NCBI RefSeq assembly: GCF_000014965.1
Contig: NC_008554.1
Location: 3,708,001 to 3,772,000 of the forward strand
Reading direction: 5' to 3'
DNA: 64,000 nt
From: Syntrophobacter fumaroxidans MPOB
Lineage (GTDB): Bacteria; Desulfobacterota; Syntrophobacteria; Syntrophobacterales; Syntrophobacteraceae
The translations under genes and the position numbers were made by a program. Of the stretch, positions 26,210-34,998 are shown piece by piece. Position 1 is the stretch's first letter. Each line of letters opens with the position of its first letter. The notes beneath the pieces were generated by a model that saw only the letters and a program-made list of their open reading frames with translations, ran no database searches and had not been told where the DNA came from.

Positions 26210-27469
26210 ATGCCCATGACCATCAGTGAAAAAATCCTGGCCAGGCACTCGGGCAAATCGACGGTCCTTCCCGACGACCTGATCGAAGCCGGCATCGATT
26301 TCGCTCTGGGAAACGATATCACCGCGCCGCTGGCGATCGAGGCGTTTCGCAAGGTTGGGGCCTCGCGCGTTTTCGACCCGGAGCGTATTGCCCTCGTTCC
26401 CGACCACTTTGCGCCCAACAAGGACATCGCCTCGGCCATGCAGTGCAAGATCCTGCGGGACTTTGCACGGGAATGGAACCTCACGCACTACTTCGAAGTG
26501 GGCCGGATGGGGGTTGAACACGCGCTGCTTCCGGAACAGGGGCTGGTGCTTCCGGGTGACGTCGTCATCGGTGCGGACAGTCACACCTGCACCTATGGCG
26601 CACTGGGCGCGTTCGCCACGGGAGTGGGCAGCACGGATCTCGCGGCGGCGATGATCACGGGACGGGTCTGGTTCAAGGTGCCCTTTTCCATGAAGTTCGT
26701 GTACCGGGGCAAGCTCGGGCCGTGGGTGGGGGGAAAGGATCTCATCCTGTACACCATCGGACAGATCGGAGTGGACGGGGCCCGCTATCGAGCCATGGAG
26801 TTCACGGGGGAGGTCATCGACCGGCTTCCGATGTCGGACCGCTTCTCCATGTGCAACATGGCCATCGAAGCGGGCGCCAAGGCGGGCATCATAGCCCCCG
26901 ATCCCGTCACCGAGGAATATGTGAAGGGGCGGGCCAAAAGATCCTATGAATTCTATCGGAGCGATCCCGATGCGGCCTTCGAATCCGTCCATGAATGGGA
27001 CGTTTCCGCGTTCGAGCCCATGGTAGCGCTCCCGCACTCGCCCGCCAACGTTCGTCCGGTTTCCCGGATCCCGCGGACGGTCATCGATCAGGTGGTGATC
27101 GGTTCCTGCACCAACGGGCGCTACGAGGATCTCGAAACGGCCGCCGCAATCCTCAAGGGCAGGAAGGTCGCCCCCGGGGTACGCTGCATGATTATTCCGG
27201 CAACCCGGGAGATCTACCGGCAGGCCCTGAGAAACGGGTTGCTCGAGACTTTCGTGGACGCGGAAGCCGCGGTGAGCACCCCCACCTGCGGCCCCTGTCT
27301 CGGCGGTCACATGGGAATCCTGGCCGCCGGCGAAAAGGCCGTGGCGACCACGAACCGCAATTTCCTGGGTCGCATGGGCCACGCCGAAAGCGAAATCTAT
27401 CTGAGCAATCCGGCGGTGGCGGCGGCTTCGGCCGTTGCGGGACGAATCGTCCATCCGGATGAACTGTAG
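26210..27469 (+). CDS. leuC: 3-isopropylmalate dehydratase large subunit
   Basis: The 419-residue aconitase-family subunit isomerises 2- to 3-isopropylmalate with LeuD. The 4Fe-4S cysteines are visible in GSCTNGRYEDL and PTCGPCLGGH, and substrate-site residues in GADSHTCTYGALG. Its length is that of the shorter archaeal-like LeuC type, which also includes homoaconitase-like enzymes. The start beginning MPMTISEK has GAGGTG upstream; the frame continues earlier but is not family-like. leuA, often found just upstream in related genomes, is absent here. Confidence 0.95.
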   Translation: MPMTISEKILARHSGKSTVLPDDLIEAGIDFALGNDITAPLAIEAFRKVGASRVFDPERIALVPDHFAPNKDIASAMQCKILRDFAREWNLTHYFEVGRMGVEHALLPEQGLVLPGDVVIGADSHTCTYGALGAFATGVGSTDLAAAMITGRVWFKVPFSMKFVYRGKLGPWVGGKDLILYTIGQIGVDGARYRAMEFTGEVIDRLPMSDRFSMCNMAIEAGAKAGIIAPDPVTEEYVKGRAKRSYEFYRSDPDAAFESVHEWDVSAFEPMVALPHSPANVRPVSRIPRTVIDQVVIGSCTNGRYEDLETAAAILKGRKVAPGVRCMIIPATREIYRQALRNGLLETFVDAEAAVSTPTCGPCLGGHMGILAAGEKAVATTNRNFLGRMGHAESEIYLSNPAVAAASAVAGRIVHPDEL

Positions 27470-27517
27470 TATGTTCGTTCCGAAGGCAACCATGGCGATG
27501 CAGATGAGGTCCATTCG

Positions 27518-28015
27518 ATGAAACTAAAAGGAAAAGCATGGAGATTCGGGGATGACGTGGACACGGATGCCATCATTCCCGCTCGGTACCTGATTTCTTC
27601 CGATCCCAAGTTCCTTGCCGGGCACTGCATGGAAGACGCCGATCCCGAATTTGTGAAGAAGGCGAAGGCGGGCGACATCATCGTCGCGGGGAAGAACTTC
27701 GGGTGTGGTTCCTCCAGGGAGCACGCACCGGTTTCGATCAAGGCCGCGGGGCTGAGCTGCGTCATCGCGCACAGTTTTGCGCGGATTTTCTACCGCAACG
27801 CCTTCAACATGGGGCTGTTGATCCTGGAATCCCCCGATGCGGCAGCGGCGGTCAGGACAGGCGATGAACTGGAAGTGGATGTGGACCGGGGAATCATTCT
27901 CAACCTCACCACCGGGGAGCAATACCATACGCACCCCGTGCCCCCTTTCATGCAGGAGCTTCTCCGGGTGGGCGGGTTGATGCCCTATGTTCGGGAACAG
28001 CTCTCCGGGGAATAG
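27518..28015 (+). CDS. leuD: 3-isopropylmalate dehydratase small subunit
   Basis: The 165-residue swivel-domain partner of LeuC has the family core GDDVDTDAIIPARYL and NFGCGSSREHAP. It lies 48 bases after leuC and 46 before leuB, so the three form an operon. Its short length fits the archaeal-type LeuD that pairs with a 419-residue LeuC. Confidence 0.96.
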   Translation: MKLKGKAWRFGDDVDTDAIIPARYLISSDPKFLAGHCMEDADPEFVKKAKAGDIIVAGKNFGCGSSREHAPVSIKAAGLSCVIAHSFARIFYRNAFNMGLLILESPDAAAAVRTGDELEVDVDRGIILNLTTGEQYHTHPVPPFMQELLRVGGLMPYVREQLSGE

Positions 28016-28061
28016 TCCCGATTTTTGACCGACACGACATTACACGAACGGAAGGCGGGTT

Positions 28062-29135
28062 ATGGCACAAGGAAAAGCATATCGCATTGCGGTGATTCCC
28101 GGAGACGGCACAGGGCCGGAAGTGGTCCGGGAAGGGCTCAAGGCGCTCGACGCGGTCGCCGCCGTGAAGGGCTTCAAGGTGGAGAAGGTGCATTACGACC
28201 TGGGCGGCGAGAGGTACCTGAAGACCGGGGATATCCTCCCGCAGGGAGTTCTCGATGAATTGCGGACTTTCGACGCCATTCTGCTCGGCGCGATAGGACA
28301 TCCCGACGTCAAGCCGGGAATCCTGGAAAAAGGGCTTCTGCTGGAGCTGCGGTTCCAACTGGACCAGTACATCAACCTGCGTCCGGTCATCCTGTATCCC
28401 GGGGTGGAGACTCCCCTCAAGGACAAGAGGCCCGAGGACATCGACTTCGTCGTTGTGCGCGAGAACACCGAAGGGCTGTACGCCGGTTCGGGCGGTTTTC
28501 TACGCAAGGGGACGCCTCACGAGGTGGCGATCCAGGAATCGATCAACACGCGCGTGGGCGTCGAGCGTTGCATCCGCTTCGCGTTTGACTTCTGCCGCCG
28601 GAGGAACGCCGGGAAAAAGTTGACCTTGTGCGGCAAGACGAACGTCCTGACCTATGCCTTCGACCTCTGGCAGCGCGTGTTCAACGAAGTGGCGGGGGAA
28701 TACCCGGATATCGGGACCGACTACGCCCATGTGGATGCGACGTGCATGTGGATGGTGAAAAACCCCGAGTGGTTTGACGTCATCGTGACGGACAACATGT
28801 TCGGGGACATCATCACCGACCTCGGGGCCATGATCCAGGGCGGGATGGGAATTGCCGCGGGCGGCAACATCAATCCTTCGGGCGTGTCCATGTTCGAGCC
28901 CATCGGCGGGTCCGCGCCCAAATACACCGGGCAAAACGTCATCAATCCCCTGGCGGCCGTCGCCGCGGTGCAAATGATGTTGGACCATCTGGAAGAGCGC
29001 CCTGCCGCGGCGCTGATCGAGAAGGCCATCAAGAAGGTGGTGGCGCGGGACATCAAGAGCCTGTCGGCGGGGCGGATGGGGCGCTCCACCAGCGAAGTGG
29101 GCGACCTCGTGGCGGAGTACATCGCCGGGGCATGA
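28062..29135 (+). CDS. leuB: 3-isopropylmalate dehydrogenase
   Basis: The 357-residue NAD-dependent decarboxylating dehydrogenase makes the keto acid precursor of leucine. It shows IPGDGTGPEV at the N-terminus, the RENTEGLYAG substrate motif, and the metal-binding DNMFGDIITDLGA. AGGCGGG lies just before the ATG. Isocitrate and tartrate dehydrogenases are relatives, but the leuCD context supports LeuB. Confidence 0.93.
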   Translation: MAQGKAYRIAVIPGDGTGPEVVREGLKALDAVAAVKGFKVEKVHYDLGGERYLKTGDILPQGVLDELRTFDAILLGAIGHPDVKPGILEKGLLLELRFQLDQYINLRPVILYPGVETPLKDKRPEDIDFVVVRENTEGLYAGSGGFLRKGTPHEVAIQESINTRVGVERCIRFAFDFCRRRNAGKKLTLCGKTNVLTYAFDLWQRVFNEVAGEYPDIGTDYAHVDATCMWMVKNPEWFDVIVTDNMFGDIITDLGAMIQGGMGIAAGGNINPSGVSMFEPIGGSAPKYTGQNVINPLAAVAAVQMMLDHLEERPAAALIEKAIKKVVARDIKSLSAGRMGRSTSEVGDLVAEYIAGA

Positions 29136-29216
29136 ACCCGCGGCAGTCGGCAACGGATCAACCCTGTGCCCCCTGTGTTGAGGGGAACGGGAACGGACAG
29201 AAAGGCAACGGGAAAA

Positions 29217-30236
29217 ATGGCGGAAAAATCCTTTCGAGTTGCAGTGGTGGGCGCCACCGGCGCGGTTGGAAACCTGATGATCCAGGTCCTGGAGGAGCGC
29301 TCCTTTCCGGTAGGTGAGCTCAAGCTGCTCGCGTCGGCGCGGTCCATCGGAAAGAGCCTGCCTTACAAGGGCCGAATGCTGCCGGTCGAGGAGCTCACCG
29401 AGAAGTCGTTCCGGGGGGTTCAACTGGCCTTGTTTTCGGCGGGTTCGGGCGTGAGCAGGAAGTTCGCCCCCATCGCTGCGGAAGCGGGTTGCGTGGTGGT
29501 TGACAATTCCAGCGCATTCCGCATGGATCCCCGGATTCCGCTGGTGGTCCCGGAGGTCAACGCTCATGCCCTGGGCGACCATCCGACGATCATTGCCAAT
29601 CCCAACTGTTCGACCATCCAGATGGTCGTTGCGCTGAAACCCATTCAGGATGCGGTCGGGATCAGGCGCATCGTCGTGACCACGTTCCAGGCCGTTTCGG
29701 GCACCGGAAAGCGGGCCATCGAAGAGTTGCGCAGGCAGGTGGCGGACCTGAGCGAGGGCAGGGAAGTCACCAGGGAGGTCTACCCCCACCAGATCGCTTT
29801 CAACTGTTTCCCGCACATAGGGGCCTTTCTCGACAACGGGTTCACCGAAGAAGAGATGAAAATGGTCAACGAGACGCGCAAGATCTTCGAAGACCCCGAA
29901 ATTCAGGTCTGTGCGACGACGGTGAGAGTGCCGGTGTACTTCGGTCATTCCGAATCCGTCAATATCGAGACGAGGGCCCCGATTTCGGCGGAGCGCGTCC
30001 GGGAAATCCTGTCCGGGGCTCCCGGCGTAATCGTCGTGGACGACCCGGGGCAGCACCGGTACCCGGTCCCGCTGCAGGCGGCCGGCACGGACGACACCCT
30101 GGTGGGCAGAATCCGAATGGATCCATCGGTGGAAAACGGGCTGGCCATGTGGGTGGTGGCGGACAATATCCGCAAGGGAGCCGCAAGCAATGCCGTCCAG
30201 ATTGCCGAAATACTCGCGGCGCGGAACCTGATCTGA
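29217..30236 (+). CDS. asd: aspartate-semialdehyde dehydrogenase
   Basis: The 339-residue cytoplasmic enzyme reduces aspartyl phosphate, feeding lysine, threonine, methionine and diaminopimelate. The NADP motif VVGATGAVGN is at the N-terminus; the catalytic cysteine is in NPNCSTIQM; and the histidine of GHSESVNIE is present. The start MAEKSFRV follows AAAGG. It lies 81 bases after leuB and 5 before rsmD. Confidence 0.96.
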   Translation: MAEKSFRVAVVGATGAVGNLMIQVLEERSFPVGELKLLASARSIGKSLPYKGRMLPVEELTEKSFRGVQLALFSAGSGVSRKFAPIAAEAGCVVVDNSSAFRMDPRIPLVVPEVNAHALGDHPTIIANPNCSTIQMVVALKPIQDAVGIRRIVVTTFQAVSGTGKRAIEELRRQVADLSEGREVTREVYPHQIAFNCFPHIGAFLDNGFTEEEMKMVNETRKIFEDPEIQVCATTVRVPVYFGHSESVNIETRAPISAERVREILSGAPGVIVVDDPGQHRYPVPLQAAGTDDTLVGRIRMDPSVENGLAMWVVADNIRKGAASNAVQIAEILAARNLI

Positions 30237-30241
30237 CGACC

Positions 30242-30799
30242 ATGCGGATCGTGGCCGGCCAATTCGGCGGCCGGCGCCTGCGTTCGCCCGGGGACGCGCG
30301 TATCCGGCCGACCATCGACAGAGTGCGCGAAGCGGTCTTCAGTATCATAGCGCCTCATGTTCCCGGCGCGCGAGTGCTCGACCTGTTTGCCGGAACCGGA
30401 GCTTTCGGCCTGGAGGCGTTGAGCCGAGGGGCTTCACGGGCCGTTTTTGTGGATCAAAGCCGGGATGCCGTGCGCATCATCGAGGAAAACATCGCCAGAT
30501 GCGGCGTTCAGGACCGTGCGCGGGTCATTCTTGCCCCGGTTCGGAAAGCGCTCCTGCGGCTTGCCGAAGAAGGCGGGAGCTTCGATCTGGTGTTCATGGA
30601 TCCCCCTTACGGAAAGGGCTGCCTCGAAGCAAGCCTTCCGCGTCTCGGCAAAGTGACCCATTCCGATACACTGGTGATCGGCGAGCACCATGCGAAGGAC
30701 GTTCTTCCGACGACCCCTCAGGAGGGCTGGGTGAAAACCGAGGAACGCAGGTATGGCGACACGCGGATTTCATTCTTTGTGAGAGATGTTCCCCGTTGA
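30242..30799 (+). CDS. rsmD: 16S rRNA (guanine(966)-N(2))-methyltransferase
   Basis: The 185-residue SAM-dependent enzyme methylates G966 of 16S rRNA. It starts with the family signature MRIVAGQFGGRRL, has the SAM site LDLFAGTGAFGLEALSRGA and the catalytic DPPY in FMDPPYGKG. It begins five bases after asd and is followed by coaD, the common rsmD-coaD pairing. Confidence 0.95.
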   Translation: MRIVAGQFGGRRLRSPGDARIRPTIDRVREAVFSIIAPHVPGARVLDLFAGTGAFGLEALSRGASRAVFVDQSRDAVRIIEENIARCGVQDRARVILAPVRKALLRLAEEGGSFDLVFMDPPYGKGCLEASLPRLGKVTHSDTLVIGEHHAKDVLPTTPQEGWVKTEERRYGDTRISFFVRDVPR

Positions 30800-30842
30800 A
30801 GCGGCAGGCGAACCCAAGGCGACGATTTCAAAGGAGTCGGCA

Positions 30843-31349
30843 ATGAAAAAAGTGGCGGTCTATCCCGGTTCGTTCGATCCCATCACCAACGGCCACCTGG
30901 ATCTCATCGAGCGTGGTCTGAAGATTTTCGACAGTATTGTCATCGCGGTGGCGGCCAACCCCGGGAAGAAGCCGCTCTTCACCTTCGAGGAGAGGCTGGA
31001 GATGATCAATGCCAGCATCGAAGGGCATCCCATGCAAAGCCGGATCCAGGTCGGGTCGTTCAACGGGTTGCTGGTCGATTACGTGTCGTCCATCAAGGCC
31101 AACACCATTCTCAGGGGGCTGAGGGCCATCAGCGACTTTGAGTATGAATTCCAGATGGCGTTGATGAACCGCAAGTTGAGCACGGAGATCGAGACCCTGT
31201 ATCTCATGACCGGCATGCGGTGGATATACATCAGTTCCCGCATCATCAAGGAAGTGGTGATGTCCGGGGGCTGTGTGACGGGGCTGGTGTCTCCGGCCGT
31301 GGAAAAACGATTGGCGGAGCGGCTGAAGGAACCGAACCGGTCGCTTTGA
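30843..31349 (+). CDS. coaD: phosphopantetheine adenylyltransferase
   Basis: The 168-residue enzyme transfers AMP to 4'-phosphopantetheine in coenzyme A synthesis. The nucleotidyltransferase motif GSFDPITNGH is at the N-terminus and the ISSRIIKE motif near the end. AAAGGAG precedes the ATG. It ends the plus-strand run; a convergent transglycosylase gene begins 12 bases later. Confidence 0.97.
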   Translation: MKKVAVYPGSFDPITNGHLDLIERGLKIFDSIVIAVAANPGKKPLFTFEERLEMINASIEGHPMQSRIQVGSFNGLLVDYVSSIKANTILRGLRAISDFEYEFQMALMNRKLSTEIETLYLMTGMRWIYISSRIIKEVVMSGGCVTGLVSPAVEKRLAERLKEPNRSL

Positions 31350-31361
31350 GCCCTGTCCCGT

Positions 31362-32246
31362 TTACAGGCGCAACCGGTCGGCGATTCCCAACACGGCCTC
31401 GCAGTACGGGCGGCTGTGGTTGTAAGCGTAAATCACGCGCTCCTTCTCCGCTTCGGTCCGGGCCTCCGTCCAGCCGTGCCCGCGCAGGTAGTTGGCCACG
31501 CTGAAGATGGCGTCCTGAGCGGTGAACAGGTCGACGACGCCGTCCTGATCGCCGTCCATGCCGTATCGCACGAGACTCGAAGGCAGGAATTGCGCCCAGC
31601 CGATCGCCCCCATCACGGAGCCTCGGTAAGCTTGTACGTCCATGCCGTTGGAGTCGGCCCACCGCAACAACGAGCTCAGTTCCTGGTAGGCCCACTTGGA
31701 ACGGTCCATCATCTTGCGGTCGAAGGCGTCCCTGTTCCATCGCTTGCGGTCCCTGACCGTCAGCATGGACCAGATCTTGTCCCGGTTCTCCCTTTGGTCC
31801 ATGACGGCGAACGTGGAAAAAACGGCCAGTGTCGGCGTCTGACCGGTGTAGCTGCCGAACCGGGTTTCCACCAGCAGGATGGCCGCGATCACCCGCCGGT
31901 CCACCCCGGACGCGCTTTCGGCCCTGGCGAACGTGGCGGCGTGACGATCGAGAAACTGCTGCGCCTTGGCGATGGAGGCTGGAGTCAGGAACTGCGCGTA
32001 ACTGCGCTTGCCTTCCCGGATTCGAAAAGTGAGCGCCACGATCTTGTACTGCGGAGGCGGAGGGGGCTGAAAGGCGAGCGACACCACGTTCGGGCGCAGG
32101 CCGTCCTGGATGAGCCTCTGCTTGAGGGGGGCATAGATGTCGTAGGCCGCGGCCGGGCCGGGCAAAGCCGCGCAAAGGCACGTCACGATGGCGAGCAGGC
32201 AAACGATCGGGGTACACACGGTCCTGTGCGGGAGCGGTTGGTTCAA
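31362..32246 (-). CDS. lytic murein transglycosylase, MltB type
   Basis: The 294-residue exported enzyme cleaves peptidoglycan glycan strands. It has a signal peptide, the catalytic glutamate in LVETRFGSYTGQTP, and the MGAIGWAQFLPSS motif of the MltB (GH103) family. The TTG start is supported by AAAGGAGA five bases upstream; a more distal ATG would place a charged tail before the signal peptide. No lipobox cysteine is evident, so it is probably soluble in the periplasm. Confidence 0.88.
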   Translation of the reverse strand: MNQPLPHRTVCTPIVCLLAIVTCLCAALPGPAAAYDIYAPLKQRLIQDGLRPNVVSLAFQPPPPPQYKIVALTFRIREGKRSYAQFLTPASIAKAQQFLDRHAATFARAESASGVDRRVIAAILLVETRFGSYTGQTPTLAVFSTFAVMDQRENRDKIWSMLTVRDRKRWNRDAFDRKMMDRSKWAYQELSSLLRWADSNGMDVQAYRGSVMGAIGWAQFLPSSLVRYGMDGDQDGVVDLFTAQDAIFSVANYLRGHGWTEARTEAEKERVIYAYNHSRPYCEAVLGIADRLRL

Positions 32247-32429
32247 GACGTCTCCTTTCGATGTCGGCTTCATGCCGCGGTGCGAACAACCGGCGGTCGT
32301 TCCAGGCGTCGGTCGAGGGTCTCCACCTGCTTGACTTCCGAACACCCCGCTTCGCCCGAAGTGATGGATCACCGCAACGGCAAACCCGATTCGGCATCAC
32401 CCGGAGTCGCCGGTTGCGGCTGTTTTTGC

Positions 32430-32458
32430 TTGAGGTTTTTCAGACCATTTATTATACG
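32430..32458 (+). promoter_or_regulatory. promoter candidate upstream of the attenuator
   Basis: TTGAGG (32430-32435) and TATACG (32453-32458) are spaced by 17 bases; each matches four of six consensus positions. A transcript from here would be about 100 bases long if it stopped at the terminator ending at 32563. Confidence 0.45.
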
Positions 32459-32512
32459 TAAGCACTCTTTGCATTGCAACGAAACAGAAAAACATTCCTT
32501 TGCCGTTACAAT

Positions 32513-32563
32513 CTGCCGATGCTGATCACTCCTGCTGAAGAATGTTCGGCAGGAGTTTTTTTT
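32513..32563 (+). terminator. intrinsic terminator with overlapping antiterminator stem
   Basis: ACTCCTGCTGAA (32528-32539) pairs over 12 bp (one G-T) with TTCGGCAGGAGT (32545-32556) around a five-base loop, and eight T residues follow, a classic terminator. CTGCCGA at 32513-32519 is complementary to TCGGCAG at 32546-32552, so an alternative stem would break the terminator. It ends 11 bases before the dynamin-like start codon, so it must be bypassed for expression. No ligand or leader peptide is recognised. Confidence 0.75.
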
Positions 32564-32574
32564 CGAGGCGATCC

Positions 32575-34419
32575 ATGAACGCTAAGCCCGAAGCGATTCC
32601 CACAGCCGAGAGCCGACCGCGGCAAATCGGAGAATTCCAGCAACTGCGGTCGCGGCTGCTGGAATGCATTGCCGACGTCCTGGCCCTGGAGAGGTCGTGT
32701 ACCCAGCCCTGCGCGGAACTGAGGGAGAAGGTGGAAACGAACACCTTCAACCTGGTGGTCGTCGGTCAGTTCAAGAGAGGCAAGACCTATCTCATCAATG
32801 CCCTGATGGGTGCCGATCTGCTTCCGGTTTCGGTGGTTCCCCTCACTTCCATCGTCACCGTGCTGTCCTACGGGGAAGAGCTCCGCGTGAAGGTGTTTTA
32901 TAACGACGGGCAGGTGCGGGAGGCCGATCCGCTCACCCTTTCCGAATACGTTACTGAAGCGGGCAATCCCAACAACATGAAGAACGTCAAGGAGGTGATC
33001 ATCACTTACCCGTCGCCGTATCTGAAGGACGGTGTACGGTTGATCGACACCCCGGGCGTGGGGTCGGTGTATGTCCACAATACGGATGTGGCCTATCGCT
33101 ACCTGCCCAAGTCCGACGCCGCCCTTTTCCTGCTCTCGGTCGACCAGCCCGTGAGCAAGGCCGAGCTGGAATTTCTGGCCGACGTGCGGCAGTATTCGGG
33201 AAGGATATTCTTCCTTTTGAACAAGATCGACCACCTCACGGAGGATGAAATCGAGAAGTCGATTGTCTTTTCCAGGGGAGCCCTGGAGGAGGTTCTGGGC
33301 GGCGGGGTGCGGGTTTATCCGGTTTCGGCGAAACTGGCCCTCCAGGGCAAGCTGGAAGGGACGGCACAGACGCTGAAGGCGAGCAGGATCGAGGCGTTCG
33401 CGGAGGTGCTGAACGAATTCCTGCTGCGCGAAAAGGGGAAGGTGCTTCTGCTCTCCGTCGCCAACAGCCTGGCGAGGACGATCGCCCGTTGCCGCCTCGA
33501 GATCGAGCTCGAGCTGCAGTCCATTCTGACCCCGCTCGAGGAACTTCAGGGCAAGATCGCCCGCTTCGATGCCAAGAAAGAGGAAATCATCCGCGACAAG
33601 CAGGATTTCGATGTGCTCCTCGACGGCGAGGTCGACCGGCTCATTCGAAAAAAACTCGACGAAGACCTTGCCGTTTTGAAAAAAGATCTTATTCCGCAGA
33701 TGGAGGAAGGATTCGACCGCTTTCACGAAGAACACCGGGAACTGTCTCTCAAGGAACTGAGCGAAGCTCTGGAAAAATACGTCACGGAGGGGATCGAACG
33801 GGCTTTCCTCGAGTGGTGCGAGGTCGAGGAGGAGACGCTTGCGAAGGAATTCGAGTCGATCTGTTCGAGATTCGTGACCAGGGCGAACGAGACGGTGGAT
33901 GAACTGATGAAGTTCTCCTCGCAGCTGTTTGCCATACCCTTCAGCGCATCGGCCCCGGAGCCGGCCTGGGCCGGCGAATCCGGATTCTATCTGAAGTTCA
34001 GGAGCGAAGCGGTGGGGCTCGACTTGCTGACCGATTCGCTCACCCAGGTGGCCCCGGGATACATCAGCGACAAATTCAAAAAGCTCAAGACATTCCTCTA
34101 CGACTTTGCGAATCGTCTGATCGTGAGCAAGCGACGCCGTCACATGCTCGAGACGATCGAAATGCAGAGCGGGCGTTTGAGGTTCGATTTTCTGAGCCGA
34201 ATCGACCGCGGCAGGCGCAGGTTCAGGTCGGAGATGATGAAACGGATCGATGCCACGATGGAGGGGATCGGGGCGGCCATTGCGCTGGGGATGGACCTGA
34301 AGTCCAGGGGAGAAAAGGAGGTGGAGGCCCTGAATGCCGCGCACGGCGCCGAGCTTGCGCGCCTGGAGGGAACCGGGCGGCGGCTGGCGGAGATCATCCG
34401 CCAATGCGAAGCCATGTGA
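32575..34419 (+). CDS. dynamin-like GTPase
   Basis: The 614-residue product has a dynamin-family GTPase domain: P-loop GQFKRGKT, switch threonine in PLTSIVT, DTPGVGS and NKID. A long helical region with coiled-coil character follows (about residues 300-450 and 560-610), as expected for the stalk of bacterial dynamin-like proteins that remodel or protect membranes. An upstream ATG at 32542 lies inside the terminator loop and lacks a ribosome site; the ATG used here has GAGG upstream. Expression appears to depend on reading through the terminator just upstream. Confidence 0.88.
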   Translation: MNAKPEAIPTAESRPRQIGEFQQLRSRLLECIADVLALERSCTQPCAELREKVETNTFNLVVVGQFKRGKTYLINALMGADLLPVSVVPLTSIVTVLSYGEELRVKVFYNDGQVREADPLTLSEYVTEAGNPNNMKNVKEVIITYPSPYLKDGVRLIDTPGVGSVYVHNTDVAYRYLPKSDAALFLLSVDQPVSKAELEFLADVRQYSGRIFFLLNKIDHLTEDEIEKSIVFSRGALEEVLGGGVRVYPVSAKLALQGKLEGTAQTLKASRIEAFAEVLNEFLLREKGKVLLLSVANSLARTIARCRLEIELELQSILTPLEELQGKIARFDAKKEEIIRDKQDFDVLLDGEVDRLIRKKLDEDLAVLKKDLIPQMEEGFDRFHEEHRELSLKELSEALEKYVTEGIERAFLEWCEVEEETLAKEFESICSRFVTRANETVDELMKFSSQLFAIPFSASAPEPAWAGESGFYLKFRSEAVGLDLLTDSLTQVAPGYISDKFKKLKTFLYDFANRLIVSKRRRHMLETIEMQSGRLRFDFLSRIDRGRRRFRSEMMKRIDATMEGIGAAIALGMDLKSRGEKEVEALNAAHGAELARLEGTGRRLAEIIRQCEAM

Positions 34420-34998
34420 GCGGCTGGGGGATGAAGAATTTTCGTTCGAAGGCGGAGGGCCGTGCGCGGTCGCCGCGTTTCGTCCGCCGAGTTGCCGGGT
34501 TGAGGATCATGCTGTTTTTCCTTGAGCTTTTATGCTTGACAAAGCAGGTGCTGCTAAAGTAGTTTTGTCGCGCATTTGGGGAGGGAATATCTTCGAGACC
34601 CCGTCTTGTTACTAAGCTCGGAACCCGCGAGAGAGACAAGAAAAACTGTGCTGAAAACCAAGCAGACAGCCTGTCAATTCAGTCCTTCTTAATCCGGTGC
34701 CTCATCTGACATGACCATTCTGAACGCTCTCCGGGACCGATTGAATCGCGGAGAGGGACGGAGCGGACCATGTGCCGGGCTTTCTCGCTGTTGTGATCCA
34801 CTGAGACCCCCTCTTGAGGGAGGGACTTCTCAAGGCATTAATATCGTGTCGAATCGTATGGAATCAGCCTTTCAAAATCTTCAGATGAGCAAAGGAGGTC
34901 CCGAGGGGAACGGACTGCGCAACAAAGCGGGGTGACCCAGCCCCTGACCTGAGGAGAGTGAAGTCAATGCCAAAATCTTTTGAAGGAGGACTATCTAC
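34420..34998 (+). other. long structured leader of hppA
   Basis: These 579 bases precede hppA. A promoter is proposed at 34536-34565, giving a leader of about 430 bases. Local hairpins include CTCTCCG (34730-34736) with CGGAGAG a short way downstream, and CTTGAG...CTCAAG around 34812-34834. The ribosome site GAAGGAGG lies just before the hppA ATG. A 74-codon open frame at 34711 has no family match. No known riboswitch class was recognised. Confidence 0.45.
34536..34565 (+). promoter_or_regulatory. sigma70 promoter for hppA
   Basis: A perfect TTGACA (34536-34541) is followed 18 bases later by TAGTTT (34560-34565). It is the best promoter match between the dynamin-like gene and hppA. Confidence 0.55.

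Larger units (their letters stand above)
32247..32574. other. divergent region with attenuator-like leader
   Basis: These 328 bases separate the transglycosylase (minus) from the dynamin-like gene (plus). The plus strand has a promoter candidate (32430-32458) and an intrinsic terminator (32528-32563) with a competing upstream stem. No other gene is seen. Confidence 0.6.

Noticed and set aside
32542-32544. upstream ATG for the dynamin-like gene
   Set aside because: It lies in the terminator loop without a ribosome site; the ATG at 32575 fits better.
34798-34960. CTGAGA and ACCTGA words in the hppA leader, resembling a thiamine riboswitch
   Set aside because: The spacing and the other conserved blocks of that riboswitch are missing.
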